DNA of 64,000 nucleotides from the NCBI GenBank assembly GCA_002197995.1, contig NGZR01000005.1, positions 2,108,001-2,172,000 on the forward strand, written 5' to 3'. The position numbers and the translations under genes are program-made. Of the stretch, positions 1-12,559 are shown piece after piece. The stretch's first letter is position 1, and each line of letters starts with the position of its first letter. This DNA comes from Gaeumannomyces sp. JS-464. Taxonomy: Eukaryota > Ascomycota > Sordariomycetes > Magnaporthales > Magnaporthaceae. The notes under the pieces were generated by a model, which was not told the DNA's origin, ran no database searches, and worked only from the letters and a program-made list of their open reading frames with translations.

Positions 1-489
1 CCACTGCCCTCCATGGCTCTGACCGACAAAGCGCCCAGAGAAGCATCTTGGTTGCACCTCCATCGTCTCTAGAAGCGTCGAGGAAGACGTCAAAGAGAGT
101 GAAGGCAGACACGCGCGCCAGGGCGTGCTTTCTCGACAGGCCAGCTCCCTGTCCAGCTCCCTGACCAGCGCCGCCACACCCACACCCACAACGGTCCTCT
201 GCCCGGGCCCACCTTCCTTCGTTTCCGTCGGTGCGCACGGAGTCGGAGCACAGAGCCGGCCACCGACCAAGCAGAGCGCCAGCCGAGAGAACAGAAGCAT
301 CAAAGCGAAGACAGGCAGTGCCAGGGCCGCCATTCTCTGGCTGTGCTACCTGCCACCCGTGTCGGTGTCTAGCAGTAAACCAGCCAGCCAGCCTGCCTGC
401 CTGCCTGCCAGCAGGAGCCTCTCGCTGGTAATTTACTCCCTTTAAACTGTTGAACTCCGTCAGTGCTCCCTACACCCCGGACAGGGAGA
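1..489. other. upstream region of the C2H2 gene, no gene seen
   Basis: No ORF with protein-like composition was found on either strand. The stretch is rich in CCAGC/CCTGCC short repeats (roughly 375-415) and in pyrimidines, which suits a promoter or 5' leader of the plus-strand gene that starts at 490. Confidence 0.4.
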
Positions 490-1438
490 ATGAAACGCTC
501 ACGTGAGCCCGAAGAAGAGCCCTCCGCCTCGTCACCCGAGGGCAGCAGTATAGCCTCCCCGCCCACCTACGAAATGGGGCCGGAACCGGTGCCCAAGATG
601 AGGGGGGTGGACGGGAATGAGATTAGCACCGGCGCATCGACAACGGCGAACACCCTGAGGTGCACCCTGCATCCACAGATCCTGACATTCACCACCTTTG
701 ACGAATACGACACCCACTACAACAAGCAACATGTGAATCGCTGCCACGAATGCAACAAGAACTTCCCTTCCGATCACATCCTGAGCCTGCACATCGAAGA
801 GTGCCACGACTCCTTCGTGGCGGCATTGAGAGACAAAGGCGAACGCACCGTAAGTCCCTGTGGAAACATACCACGCCAGACTCTCTTTTTCCTTCCCGAG
901 CACGCCCCCTTATCCTGCAAAACGAAAGCGGGCGCTGCAACGCTCAGGCGCCACATGCTGACACGCCAATAAGTACTCGTGCTTCGTCGAGGACTGTGAT
1001 CGCAAATGCAGAGATCCGTCCAAGCGTCGTCGTCACTTGATCGACAAGCACACATATCCGCCAAACTTCTTCTTCGATGTGACCAGATACGGCATCGACG
1101 GGAGACAGTCCCTTTTATGCGATGTGGGCGGACATCGAAGAACGCGGTCCAAAGAGGACAGACATTCTGCAGCAAAGGCTAGAGCAGCAGCCGGAGAAGC
1201 AGGAGACGGGCAGGCCACAGATGCTACCAGCAAGGAAATGCCCCGCAAAAGCGACGTAAACAAAAGCGAAACCAAGGCAAAGGACGCAGAGACGCATGTA
1301 GCAAACCCAACTCTCAGCAGAGATGTGGAGATGGAGATGGACTCGTTGTCCAGCGGCATGTCGTCGCTAAAGCTCGTGCCGCGGTCCATCTCGTTTGGGA
1401 GAGGGGGCCGCAGAGGAGGATTCACTCGATCACACTGA
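490..1438 (+). CDS. C2H2 zinc-finger protein, ZNF511-like
   Basis: Two exons, 490-849 and 974-1438, joined by an intron with GTAAGT and AAG ends. The product is 274 aa. Seen: an acidic, Ser/Pro-rich N-terminus (1-55), then three zinc-binding units. These are a C-x-H type at about 58-81, a CX2CX12HX4H finger at 85-106, and a CX4CX12HX4H finger just after the splice junction (about 123-145). The tail is Lys/Glu-rich and ends in an RGGRRGG stretch. The spacing of three fingers followed by a YPPNFFFDVTRYG-like segment matches the ZNF511 family of nuclear proteins, whose molecular role is poorly known. The first ATG after an in-frame GTG was chosen (490); the upstream 463 codon is GTG and unlikely. 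It is convergent with BUD31. Confidence 0.85.
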
Positions 1439-1754
1439 GCCTACGGGGGTTCATACAATATGTACCGGCCAGCCTGTGTTGCATACGAGGCCGGCCTGTG
1501 GCAGACAGTTAAAAATGCCTTCTGAGGGCTATGGCATTAGCTAATGAGTTTGGAATAACAAAATCAAGGTCCACGACACGTACGCCAGTATGGATAAGCC
1601 AGACGCCTCGTGGCATCATTCCTCATCCACTGAAGCTTCGGGAGTCGACGATGCAGCAACCATTGCGTGGATGGCGGCGATAGGCAGACTCATCCCAGCG
1701 GCTTGTTCGTATGCGTCATTCGTGCGGAAACCCCAGCGAGAAAAAGCGTGTTCC
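1439..1754. other. convergent 3' intergenic region
   Basis: This separates the 3' ends of the C2H2 gene (+) and BUD31 (-). It should hold both 3' UTRs and polyadenylation signals; AT-rich words such as the AATAACAAAATC block near 1553 are the only candidates. No ORF was supported. Confidence 0.4.
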
Positions 1755-2306
1755 TCAGTCGCTGGAAGCACAACCATGGCAACCGCAGTTGACGCACTGG
1801 ATATCCCTATCTTCCTTCAACTGCGCTTTCGGGACACGACAGATGCACGTGGAGCTGAAGTTGGTCTCCTTCGTCTGCACGCACCTTAGGCAGCAGAGCT
1901 ATATGGGTAAAGCAAGCACTGCAAGTCAGCCACCGTCCTCCCATTGCAGCGATGAAGCAAAAGGGACAAATAGGCTGCCACGCGTGGGAGAAGGGAAGCA
2001 TACCTTTTCGTAGCCCTGCTTCTTCCACTTAGCTATCAACATGGGGTCGGCGTAGTTGTTCTTGAGCAGCCATTCGTACAGCTTCTTCGAGATGGCCTCC
2101 TTCTCGTAGTAGAGCTCGTAGACGTAGCGACTCCTCTGGTGGGATATTTGGAAGATGGGCCACTGCGCCTGGTGTTTGGGCACGTTGTCGGTCGGCGTGT
2201 TCTGCGCGTCCTTCATTTTGTTGCCGAAAATCAGGAGGTCGTCCTCGATGTCGCTGAAGCCCTCCGGTGGCGGCTTGCGCTTTGACGCGTGCCTGATCGC
2301 GGGCAT
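1755..2306 (-). CDS. bud31: BUD31/G10 pre-mRNA splicing factor
   Basis: Two exons on the minus strand, 2306-2004 and 1898-1755, with an intron that has GTATGC and TAG ends; product 148 aa, normal for the family. Exon 1 carries the conserved core with the [18 protein letters not shown] segment and ends in WKKQGYEK. Exon 2 begins LCCLRC and holds the zinc-binding cysteines (LCCLRC, TCICR, QCVNCGC, GC). BUD31 is a core component of the activated spliceosome and NineTeen-related complex in the nucleus. The second exon is only 47 codons and is easily missed, but its near-perfect match to the invariant C-terminus makes the model firm. It shares a 503-bp upstream region with the complex I subunit at 2810. 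Confidence 0.96.
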
Positions 2307-2809
2307 GGCTTTATGTGCGGCGGTGATGGGTCTATGAGGCGGGATCGGCGGGTTTCCAGGCGCGAAGTCGGCGCAAGCCTAGAGCAAACCAGGTCGGGAA
2401 CGGCTGGGAGGCAGGAGAGCGGTGGAGTCCGTGAGCGCTTGTCGAAGTCGGGGGTGCTCTGAGGAAATCAACGGTGGTAAAACTTCTTAATACGTGATAT
2501 TAAGGAGCGGTGGCGACAAGCAAGGTTGCAAGCTGAGGTGACGATTTTCAAAGCCCGACGCGCGATGGATGGTCGGGACTTCCGCAAGCGGGAGGGCTGC
2601 GCAGGAGAGGCGCTGCGGGGCGGGCCATCAACGCGGTCGTTGCCTCAGCCGCGCGCGCCCAGCGGCAAATCGGGCAGCGGACCCGCCAAGACCTCACGTG
2701 ACAGAAACCTCAACTTCATGGGAGCTTGGATTGGCTTCAACCGCGGTGCGAAGCCCCTCGAGACCCCCCAGCTCCGAGAGCAGTTCGAACCGCCAATTCA
2801 GCCGACGCC
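2307..2809. promoter_or_regulatory. shared divergent promoter region, BUD31 / complex I subunit
   Basis: This 503-bp gap separates two head-to-head start codons, so both promoters must lie here. It includes a palindromic E-box (TCACGTGA) at 2694-2701. No independent gene was supported; the long plus-strand frame across 2526-3293 is stitched from noncoding and intronic sequence. Confidence 0.6.
2694..2701. promoter_or_regulatory. palindromic E-box TCACGTGA
   Basis: A perfect 8-bp palindrome containing CACGTG lies about 110 bp upstream of the complex I subunit ATG and about 390 bp upstream of the BUD31 ATG. This is the binding word of Cbf1/bHLH-type regulators in fungi. Function here is inferred only. 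The same octamer recurs at 499-506, just inside the C2H2 coding region. Confidence 0.4.
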
Positions 2810-3577
2810 ATGGCAATCACACCGACCCAGTTTGCGCGCAAGACGACGCAATGTAAGAAGTTTCCATCGCCCCGAGTTTGAACACCCGCTAACGTGTCGG
2901 ACCAGCGGCCAATTGGTCCGAGGCGAAGAGGAGGGTCCTGGCGTCATACCGCGAGTGGCTCCGAGCCGTACGTTGATTCTTCCTCCTCCCTCTCCGTGCC
3001 ACGTCCGCACCACCGCCTGCTCGCCCACGCATCCTGCACGCCTCGATCAACCTGCCTCCGATGGGCGCAATCCCCCCGCTAATGCCCAGGTTCTCCAGGC
3101 CCCCGAGATCCAGACCATGTACTCGGTGACGCACCCCGTCTCGGCCATCAGGACACGCATGCGACAGGAGTTCGAGCGGCACAGATTCGTCAACAAGCTG
3201 CCTGTGGTGGACGTCCTCCTGTTCCAGAGCCTCGCGGAGTACCAGGTAGGCAACAACATGCCGCCCTGGGGGCCGGCCCTTGCGCCAAGCTGATGACGTC
3301 GACTGGATCCTCCGAGGAGCGCGTCACTTTCTGGAACAATAAAGGGGTTCTTCATACTAACGTTGTCTATCTGTAGGAGACGATGAACTTTTGGAAACAG
3401 ACGACCCATGTTATGTCGTACTTCAAGGACGAGAACTTCAGGGGAGACAAGAGGCTACCGAAGAGCTTCATGGAGGGGTTCCTCGAGGTGAGTCTTTGCC
3501 GCGGCGTCGCACATCGCTGGCCTCAGTATTTCTTTCCTCCTGTATTTTGCTAACCCCGTGTACAGGGCCGTAACTAG
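2810..3577 (+). CDS. NDUFA6: NADH:ubiquinone oxidoreductase (complex I) B14 / NDUFA6 subunit, LYR family
   Basis: Five exons: 2810-2852, 2906-2967, 3099-3245, 3377-3487 and 3566-3577. All introns have GT...AG ends and the phases close exactly to 124 aa. The LYR-type motif is in [11 protein letters not shown] (about residues 26-36). The conserved tail includes QTTHVMSYF and NFRGDKRLP, and the last exon codes only GRN and stop. This is an accessory subunit of the peripheral arm of mitochondrial complex I (Neurospora 14.8-kDa subunit) and binds an acyl-carrier protein through its LYR helix. The exon 3 acceptor could also be nine bases upstream (adding VLQ); the chosen one gives the family's APEIQ. 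Confidence 0.95.
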
Positions 3578-3816
3578 AGGGGAGGCACCGTCAAACAAAG
3601 GGGTTTCGTTGTGTATGTACATAAACACTGGTATCCCATCGAGTTTACCAAAATTTCCGCCAGAGTTGCGCCTTAGAACGCCGATTTCTCACATGTTTCA
3701 TTTTCCGTTTCCCTCCTACCTCTCCAGGTTCTCGATTCTCGGACTCTAGGATTGGAGACGTTGCCAAGTTTATGAAAGTAGTTCACTTAACCCTACCGGG
3801 CGATAGGCGAGACCCA

Positions 3817-4483
3817 TTATGAGTCGGTCTGCATCCGGCCCGCAAACTCCTCCTTGGCCACGGTGAACTTGTCGGTGACGACATCGCAGAGGTCCTGGAG
3901 GTCCTTCAACCCCTTCTCTAGGGCTTCAATTGCTGTGGTGCCGTCTGGATCCGGGTTTTAGCAACGCTGGATGTCACGTGGGTGGTTGAGAGAGGACGTT
4001 CACTCACCATACGTTTGAATCCTCAGGTTCATCTTATGTTCCGAGGGGTGAGGGATGGCATAAGCACACAGCTCAACCTCAGGGCTAGATGCGGCGTCAG
4101 TATTGGCGGATCGGACTCGGGAAGGGCGGGGAGCCGAGGTCCGGGCTTACTTCTTCATAATGATGTACCTGAGCGCGTTTCCCAGAGTGTGGCCCTCCTT
4201 CAGGAACTCGAACGAGGCCGCAGTGGGTGTTGAGCCGGGGAGCTGCACATGTCAGAACCAAAGACTCTACTCTAAAGTTGGGGGCGGCATCGGGTTAGGT
4301 TCTCACCATCTTGACGCGCTGCTCCTCCTCCTCTTCCTCCTCCTCTGGTTCGTCAAAGTCCTCCTCGGCCTGGTCGACGGCGTCGGGCTGGGCTGACGTG
4401 GGTGCGTCCTCCATCTGGGCATCCGCGTCCTCTGCTTGGCTGGCCTGCGGTGCCTCGGAGCGGCCTTTGGTCCTGGGGGCCAT
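3817..4483 (-). CDS. rpc19: RNA polymerase I and III subunit AC19 / RPC19 (RPAC2)
   Basis: Four exons on the minus strand: 4483-4307, 4242-4151, 4084-4008 and 3944-3817, giving 157 aa with all phases closing. The N-terminus (1-59) is Ala/Gln/Glu-rich and ends in an acidic run before QRVKM. The conserved core has FEFLKEGHTLGNALRYIIMKN, AYAIPHPSEHKMNLRIQTY-like and ALEKGLKDLQ-like segments. This is the alpha-II-like assembly subunit shared by Pol I and Pol III; it dimerises with AC40. The GTG at 4492 is upstream and in frame, but the ATG at 4483 is the natural start. It is convergent with the complex I subunit. Confidence 0.95.
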
Positions 4484-7400
4484 TTTTTGCACGCTCTTCT
4501 TTTTCGGGAAAGGAGGTTTTGTCGCTTTAATGCAAGGCTGACCAGACGCGGTTCCCGACGACCAAATTCCAGCCTTTCAGTGCCTCGAATGGGGTCACAG
4601 AGAGTGCACGCCGCCTAATGCAAAAAAATTGTCTACGCTGACATAAGCCATTATTGCGTGCCTGCGCAGGCCGAAAAATCTGGCCCCGCAAAGCCCCCCT
4701 GCGCGAAAAATGACACCCAACGGATTCATTGATTCTGGGCTCCTCGAACTTTCACGACTGCATCCCAGGTGGGGACGTCAGATCAAAGATTCGGAGAAAT
4801 CGCCCCACAAAAGATTGGCATGTCTGGATCACACCCTCGCCTCATTGTTTTTGTCTTTTCCATTTTCCAACCCACACCTGCAGCTCGAACGGAGCAGCCT
4901 TGTCTGGGACCACCGCCACATGTTCCCGCACACGGCCCCGCGCCGGCACAAGGGTCCCCCGAGTCAGCCTTGGCGCGCCTCTTCGGTCAAGACACCCGAT
5001 TTTAGACCCGCCTGAGGCCGTGTCGTGATTGGCCGGGTCGTCTATTCTGGCAGAGGTCAAACGGAACGTCCAGTGCTCCATAAAACAACTATAGAAAATC
5101 AAACCGAAATAAATGAACAAGATGCAGCAAGGACCAGGAAACTAGTTGCCGGTCTCACTGTGGGGGTTGCGGCAACTGCACGGAGGCTCCTCCTCTAGAA
5201 TGTTGATAGGCCAGGTTCGCCTAGCTCAGAAGCGGAGATGCTGTCAGATGCTCTCCCGCCGGGATTTGAAATCACATTGTGGATTCCGTGTCCGTTCCTT
5301 GAGGGGTGAAGACCTGCCCCTTCTGGGACTGTTTTTAGCAAAGTCACATCACACATCTGCAAAGCTGAAGTAAGATGTGCACTGAGCGGATCTACGAGAT
5401 TGAGATTGGCAGCATTCTCACTCTTTGCTGGTGTCGCATGAGGTCCCGGTGGACGAGGACGGTGAAGAAGTGGGCCACAGGGCTGAAGGTAGGAGGTGCC
5501 ACGACGACAAAGGGACAGCACGCAGAGTCAGCGTGAATTTGCCTTGCGCGTTTGCTGCTCGCCCGGTCACCGTCCGTTGGGCTGATGTTTAAAAGTACAT
5601 AACGTCTCGGAAGGAGCCGGCTTACTGCGCCATGTTTATCGAGCATGGAGGTTGGGGCTGTGTGGAGAGTTCGGCCAACGCGGCCGAGACAACCTGTTTT
5701 TCCCATTTTGGGTTGCTACGAGATTCAGCGCCTGGGAGGAATCGAGGTGCCTGTTGGGAGATACACAGAGTAGTGGTGCCTGCCGTGCCTGCCTACTAGG
5801 AAGCTGTCAAGGCGTCGAGCAATCCCAATAGCTCCTACTGGCAGATACCAGCCTAGGTGTGTAGGCAGGAGGCTGGCAAGTCTGTCCATCTTGCAAGAGT
5901 TAAGGTCCGATGTATATCGGAGGTCATTATGGTTCAAGCTGCAGAGGAGATCATACTTGGTGTTATCCCTGGGTACCGCTCTACTCTGTCGGCTGCGGTT
6001 TCGAGGAATCAACTACCTACCTAGCCATGACGGGAACAAGACGGCAATACGGAATGAGAGGGCATAGCGGAGCGGACGGAGATCTCGACTCCCAGCGAAC
6101 GCCAAGCCGCCGTCAACGACAAAGCGCGGCCTTGTTCTGGGCATTGAAGAAAAACGTCTTGGCCTCGTTGTTAGCGTATGCAAGTACGTATAGAGCGACG
6201 GGGCATCGGGGTTAGATTATACAGCGACGGAGATATCGGGAATTTCCTGTTCTCGTTCCCCGGCACGCCTCATTTCCTCAATGTCGCAGCGTTGCTTCAG
6301 GAATGGGTCTCCAGCAGGCACCAGTTTAAAGGGACGGACTGGCAGGGGCCGGGGGGGCGCCTGGACACAGCCGGCAGCGGGCTTCCAGGCCACGCCCCAA
6401 AAATGCTCCCCACCACGAGAGCCAGACACGCCAGCAGGACAGGCTTCTCCAGGCGCCTAGGCGGCCAATGAACTGGGACGGCGCACCTACCACTCGTCTG
6501 ATGCCTTTCCGTTATGGTAATAGCTTGCGGGTGTGTCAAATGCATGATTGGGCAGAGAACGAGACAGGTGGGCCACAGCGCGCCTGGGAAAACAAGGTTG
6601 CGGGAACCTGTACCGTGCTGGAGCAGCCACTCTCGAGCCGCTCTACCGGTACCAATTGGGGAAGCCTGGAAGGATTCCAGCGCATGGAACCTTATCTGCT
6701 CAACGGCTGGGATCGTCGCAAGCGCATCCTGGATCATGTCCCGAACGTGCCGTCATGTCGTTTTGAGACCCGTGGGAGCGGGGTCAGGCCATATTTTACT
6801 ATGCTACAAATCGATTGGGTTTTTTTTTTGTTCTTCTGCTGGTGAAATAGGGACTTGGCACGTGAAAAGAAGAAAGTATCCGATATGTTTCCGCCGTTGG
6901 GGTGCCGTACAGTAACGTTACCTACCAACCCACCAAGAAGCTGACGTGCCGTGCAGCAAGACGGCTCCATCGACAAGGTATCCGCCCACAAGGAGCATCC
7001 TAGTCGCAGAATCTTTTGTTAGAAATGCGCTTCCAAAGAAGAGAGCAGATCTATCGAATCTGGATTCTGGGATTTGGGCTTGAGCCTTCCGGGCAGATGG
7101 ATAATACGACGGCCCCCGAAATGGAAGGGCGTGTAAGCTGCATTTGAGAGCGGGTACCGTCCGTTTATTCCGTGTCGTCCAGCCGTGAACCCCCAGACCG
7201 CCACCCATATTCGCATTCGGTACTATTTGAATGTATCTACAAAGAAGGGTGTCGGTGTGGACACCGGCGCCGCACACCTCAAAAATGCCGACCTGCTGAA
7301 TCGACCTTATTGGGGAGGCGCAAGCGCGCATGCACCACCTCTGCCGATCCCGGTGGTCTGGCGGCTAAATCAGAGTACAAGGCCCAGGTAGGGTGGTAGG

Positions 7401-8647
7401 TTCGCGCTCTCGCGGTCAACGCGCCAAAGAATACGCACATATGGTGCCGGGAATCGTCTGTTGACTGCTTATCATTTATAAGCAGTGCCCACCCACCACT
7501 AACATTCCTGTCGCCCTGGCACTTGGAACTTGCCAAGACACCGGTGAAAGGGGCACGAACACATGCCGCTTGTTGTCACCCAAGCATGGATGAGGATTAG
7601 GCTGCCACGAATCTTGGAAAAGGGGAAAGAAGAACAGACAGGGAGTCGGCAGGGTTAAGATGTGGTCTGATATGGTTCATCCCGTGTTGAATAATAATAA
7701 CTATACATCAACAAAAAGGACACAAACAGACAAAACATGACCACAAAGCATAGGTAGTGATTAGCTCTGGTTGAGAACCGTCGCGTTTGCTGTAGGGCTG
7801 GTCAAGTGGACGTTTGGAGCGGGTACCCTCAGGCGGGCCGGGTGGTTCAATGGGCTCGATTAGCGGGCAAATTGCCCAGATTGAGCACCAGCTGACAATT
7901 GATCCACGAAGCTGCCTCCGGTGGGCCTGGTGGGGAGTGAGGAGTAGGTGGACGGTGCACAGCCAGCAAAGAAAATGAGGGGCATTGGTGGGTGTAGTAA
8001 AAAGACAAGGGAAAAAAAAAGATTAGCGCCCGGGACGGTGCTCTGTACTTGCTACCAAGGTATGCAAATGCTCACCTCGTGCCTGCGTGCCCTCAAATTT
8101 GGCGGGGGCAGGACTTAGGTAGCAGTCGACGGTGCGGATGACGATCCAGTGGATGGATGCTTGAATCGAGCCTGGGGCGGGCTGCCCACCAAGCAACACC
8201 CTGACTTGGCAGCCCTCAGCCACCCCAGGCAGGCCACAGGGGACACGCCCACCCCCAGCACACCCACCGTCATGGTCGTGGGCCACGCCACTGCACCCAT
8301 TGAGCTCCACCCCATCCCGCAGCTTGGGATCAACCCTCCTCCTCCCACTGGCAGCACCAGCACGGCGCAGGGGGTCGGGACGGGCGCCGGGGGTGTCCTG
8401 GCCCCTGTCCTGTAATTCCCCAGAACCAAAGGGCGTGCCGCCGTCACTGCATGGCGACAGACAGCCCACAGGGGACGGGCTTCTGTCGTGAATATAACCC
8501 CGGCTGGCCCGGCTCTTCCTCACACCGTCCTCGGGCTGAGTCCATCGAGGGACCGACATCCGTTGACGTTATCCGAGGCCAGCTAGAGAGGCAAGCTGCT
8601 CGCACTCGGGTCGAGAGACCGATCCAGTCCACCCCCGCGCCGCAAAC
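4484..8647. other. 4.2-kb stretch without a supported gene
   Basis: Read on both strands; only short frames with no recognisable motif, biased composition or clean start-splice structure were found. It contains the upstream regions of RPC19 (-) and of the Zn2Cys6 factor (+). About 7.7-8.6 kb may be a long 5' leader of the latter. No transposon ends, terminal repeats or tRNA were seen. Confidence 0.4.
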
Positions 8648-11235
8648 ATGTTTCACCAACCAGACAATATGCCAGACTCGCCGTCCCCGCAGCACCAGCA
8701 CGCCACGTCCGGGCGGAAGGGTTCAAGAAAGGTTCGCACGGGCTGCATCACCTGCAAGTGAGTCGAGTCTCCTAGATGGCACGTTCTGGCAGGTTATCAT
8801 GTATGCCACCCTCTGGTGCTAACCCGGAAAACCAAAGAGTCCGCAAGGTCAAGTGTGACGAGGCCAAGCCCTTCTGCGTGCGCTGCATGAAGTCGGGCCG
8901 CCAGTGTGATGGCTACCTCGATCCAAGCGTCATGGCCTCGCGCCGCAAGTCCAACAGGGACAGCAGGGGTCTCTCCGTCGGCGGCAGCCCTTACTCGTCC
9001 TTCTCAACGCTTCTCGAGTGGGCGCTGCCCGAGGAGAAGCGCGCGTTCCACTTCTTCCAACAGGTCACGGCCCCGCATCTGGCCGGCGACCTCGACGCCG
9101 TCTTTTGGAAGGTCCTGGTCCTGCAGGTCTGCCAGGCCGAGCCCGCAGTTCGTCATGCCGTGCTCGCCGTGAGCAGCATGCACGAGTCGCTGACCCAGGG
9201 CGACGGCCCCGCCGCCATCTCGCCCGCATCGTCACCGCACCTCGACCCCGCCAGCCCGGGCACCAAGGCCTCGTTCGCGCTGCAGCAGTACAACAAAGCC
9301 ATCGCCTGCCTGCTCGACCGCATGAAGGACACCACCTCACGCCCCCTGGCCCCGCTCCTGACCTGCGTCCTCTTTGTCTGCCTCGAGTTTATGCACGGCA
9401 AGGACAAGGAGTCGTTGATCCACCTGGAGCAGGGCCGCCAGATTCTGAGCAAACTCGACCGCAAGGCCGCCTCCAGGGACCCTGAGATCGACATCGTGAA
9501 GCTTCACCTGGTGCCCATATACCTGCGCCTGAGCCTGACCTCGTTTCTCTTTGGCGGCCGGCCCGTACCCATTCCTCAGGGCCTGAAGACGCTGCCTGAC
9601 GTACCGACTGTGTTCGAATCGGTCCACGAGATCCGTTTCGTGTTGTACGACTTCATGGACGAAGTGCTTCGCTTCATGCAGCGTGCGCGCCAGGCGAGGT
9701 ATGGCAACAACGTGCCAGCCGAGACCTTTGCTGCTCTACATGAGGAGCAGGACAGCCTAACAAAGCGCCTAGCCAAGTTCGGCGTTGCTTTCTCCCTGTA
9801 CCAAGTCGTCCGACCTGCGCACATGTCGGACGTCAGTTCTGCCGTCTTCCAGATGTACCTGCATGCTATGAACATATGGGTCGCTACCTCACTCAGCAGC
9901 GCCGAGGCCTGCTTCGACGACCACCTCTCATCCTTTTCCGCCATTATTCCCCTCGCCGCCCTTATCCTGAATAAGCCCGAGGCCTACTCTACGATGAGCA
10001 GGGCCAGGGCTGGCCAGCAGCAGTCCGGCGAGCCCACCGACGCCCGCGCCATATTCACCTTTGAGACCTACGTCATCCCCATCCTCTACTACGTCGCGAC
10101 CAAGTGCCGACACCCCCTGATCCGCCACTCGGCGCTCGACCTGCTCAAGCAGCACCCCCAAAGGCGTGAGAACCTGTGGCAGGCACATCGGATGGCTGCC
10201 ATCGCCGAGCACATCATCAAGGTCGAGGAGGAGTCTTTGGGCGATGACACGTCGCACCCTCCGTTTCACCCTACCATGCTGATGAGCCCACCATACGACG
10301 CATCTCCCGAGCAGAACCAGCAGCAGATGGTGTTTGAGAGCTATCATAACCTGCCCGCAAGCATCGAACCGCTTGGTGGCCAGCACCCCGCCGCAAGGAC
10401 AGCCGTCGGCACAGCGAATGATGACGCCTTCCGACGATCCAACGAGAGCTCACATTTGGACATGGGGGATGAGAGTCTGCTGGGACTGGAAGATCTCGGG
10501 CTTGGGCTTCCGATAGACCCAAGTCTCATGATGGACGTGGAGGTGGCTGGCATTGAGGTCAGCTTTAACGCCGCAGGTTCTTTTAGGACGCAACAGCATC
10601 AACAGCAGCACGACGCCGCCGTCACTGCCGCCCTGGTCGCAGCAGTGACAGCCAGCACCGACATGTCCGGGTTCCTTGCGCCCTCGCCGCTCCCGCAGCC
10701 ATCGCTGATGCACACAGGTAGCGGTCAGCGTTCGCGCGCGTCCTCTGTCGCAAGCCACATCAATGTTGGCGGCGAGTGGGGGCGGCCGTCATCGGCCGTG
10801 TCTGGAGGGTCTGACGGGTCCTATGGATCGGACTCGCATTCGGACACGCACGTCATGTTGCAAGTAGCCTCTACTCTGGCCCATGGGTTCTCCTCGCACT
10901 ACAGCCCAGAGTTTGATCACCACCAGTTCCCACATCTCCAAAACGAGCAGCAGCAGCAGCGACCACCACTACAGCAGCAGCAACACCAACCAAACTATCT
11001 TGGCCAACACAACTATGGTCAACACAACACTCCCGCGTTCCAGGTGCAGATCCCGACACACCGCCCGGGTAGCATGGAGGCACCCTTCGACATACCAGAG
11101 CATATACGCGTGCACGACGTCATAATCAGCCCCGAGAAGGCTGACGGGAGCTGGCTGACGGTCTTCAGGAGGCTACGCGGGCCAGCACAAGATTGGGATG
11201 TACATACGGAATTCATATCGCTTATGGCGCATTAA
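8648..11235 (+). CDS. Zn2Cys6 binuclear-cluster transcription factor
   Basis: Two exons, 8648-8757 and 8838-11235, giving 835 aa. The intron (GTGAGT...AAAG) interrupts the zinc cluster. Across the junction the pattern CX2CX6CX6CX2CX6C is complete (about residues 33-56), with a basic segment VRKVKCDEAKP. A fungal-type regulatory middle region starts near FHFFQQVTAPHL. The second half is low-complexity, with His/Gln-rich and Ser-rich tracts and glutamine runs near 10940-10990. A conserved-looking end contains VHDVIISPEKADGSWL. This is a nuclear DNA-binding regulator; its target pathway cannot be read from the sequence, and no biosynthetic cluster surrounds it. An ORF from 8776 alone would lack the first half of the zinc cluster and is not the real start. 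Confidence 0.88.
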
Positions 11236-12559
11236 AAAGGAGGGGAGAGAAAAAGAAACACAGGTCGGGTTTGTTTTTGGTATAGCAGGATCCTTGACTT
11301 GGGGCACGTATGAGACCAGGCAAAAGGCCCTGATGGGATATTCACTTTGATATGTGGAGCACGCCATGGAACCGTTTTCCAATGGATGTTTGCGTTCCCT
11401 TGATTTTCTGTATATAAACTCGAGATACCAGGTACATTCATGTCCACCCGCCCGCTTTGGCTTGGCGTCATGTTGGCCAGTAACATTTCCAAGCGTTGTC
11501 CTTTTTGCCCATGTTCCCGTCCCCACGTTTCGTCTCCAAAGCATCACCGGTGAATCTTCTCCACCGAGACGGAATTCCGCCCGACCCCTGGAGGGGGGAA
11601 TTTTTTTTTTTTTTCAAAGGGTCGCCGCTCACACGGGAAGGCGAGGCAGATGTGCCTGTAGCTGAGCTGAGCGATGGAAAAAGAAATCTGACGTGTGGTC
11701 GGACTATTCGGATGCGAGCGAGCGAGGTGCATGGGGCGGCGGGCCAGACGCGTGCGTTTGCTTACGCGCAGATACATGGTGCCCAGCCCCCAAACTGACT
11801 GTGGTGTGTGTGCTGTCGCATCTAAGGGGACAGGATGGCAAAGTTAGCCTATGGGAAACACATGTCCATCGTTTATGTAGCAGACCACCACGGATGTCGT
11901 TGCTGAGCATATCTCATCTCGGGCGACTGTCCATTCAGACATCGAGGCATAAAAAAAGAAGCCGCTTGAATTGGGCATGTTACGTTGTATAGGTAGCCAA
12001 GCCAGACAAATATCAGATTTCAAGGTACACAGAAACCCCAAATCATTTCCGTGCATGGGAGAAGAAGCTTCATATCGTGGCGGTCAGTATCCATTCTTGG
12101 CTTCCCAAATCTGAGAGCGCAGATATCTCATTGCCCCAAGATAGCCCGCGGGTATGAGTTGGCCACCCATCCCTTTTACATCTCCAGAAGCTCTCAGTAA
12201 AATCGGGAGCACCAAAGAACATCATCATGAACCCAAAAGCAGAAAGAAAAAGGCTTAAAAAAAGAAAAACCACCGGCGGCCGTTTGCCTGCCAAGCTTCT
12301 AAATCCGAAACAGGCGCTGAAAAAAGAAGCACAAACTACCTGAAGAACGCAAGTCTATCCGTTTCCATTATGCTCCCTTGGCCCCATCGCCCCAGTCTAT
12401 GAGAAAAAACAAATCGCAACAGGCCGCTTGTCGCACAGAACTCCGTGGTTTGAGGCAAGGAAATCGAATAAACAAAGAAACAAACGTGGCTCAAATCGGG
12501 TGCGGCAGTGGGTGACCTGCCACACTTCCCCGAGCTCAAGCAGACGGCGCCCGGTATCC
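11236..12559. other. convergent 3' intergenic region
   Basis: This lies between the 3' ends of the transcription factor (+) and the NADH dehydrogenase (-). AT-rich tracts (for example T runs near 11601 and A runs near 11950 and 12250) suit 3' UTRs. No coding signal was seen. Confidence 0.4.
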
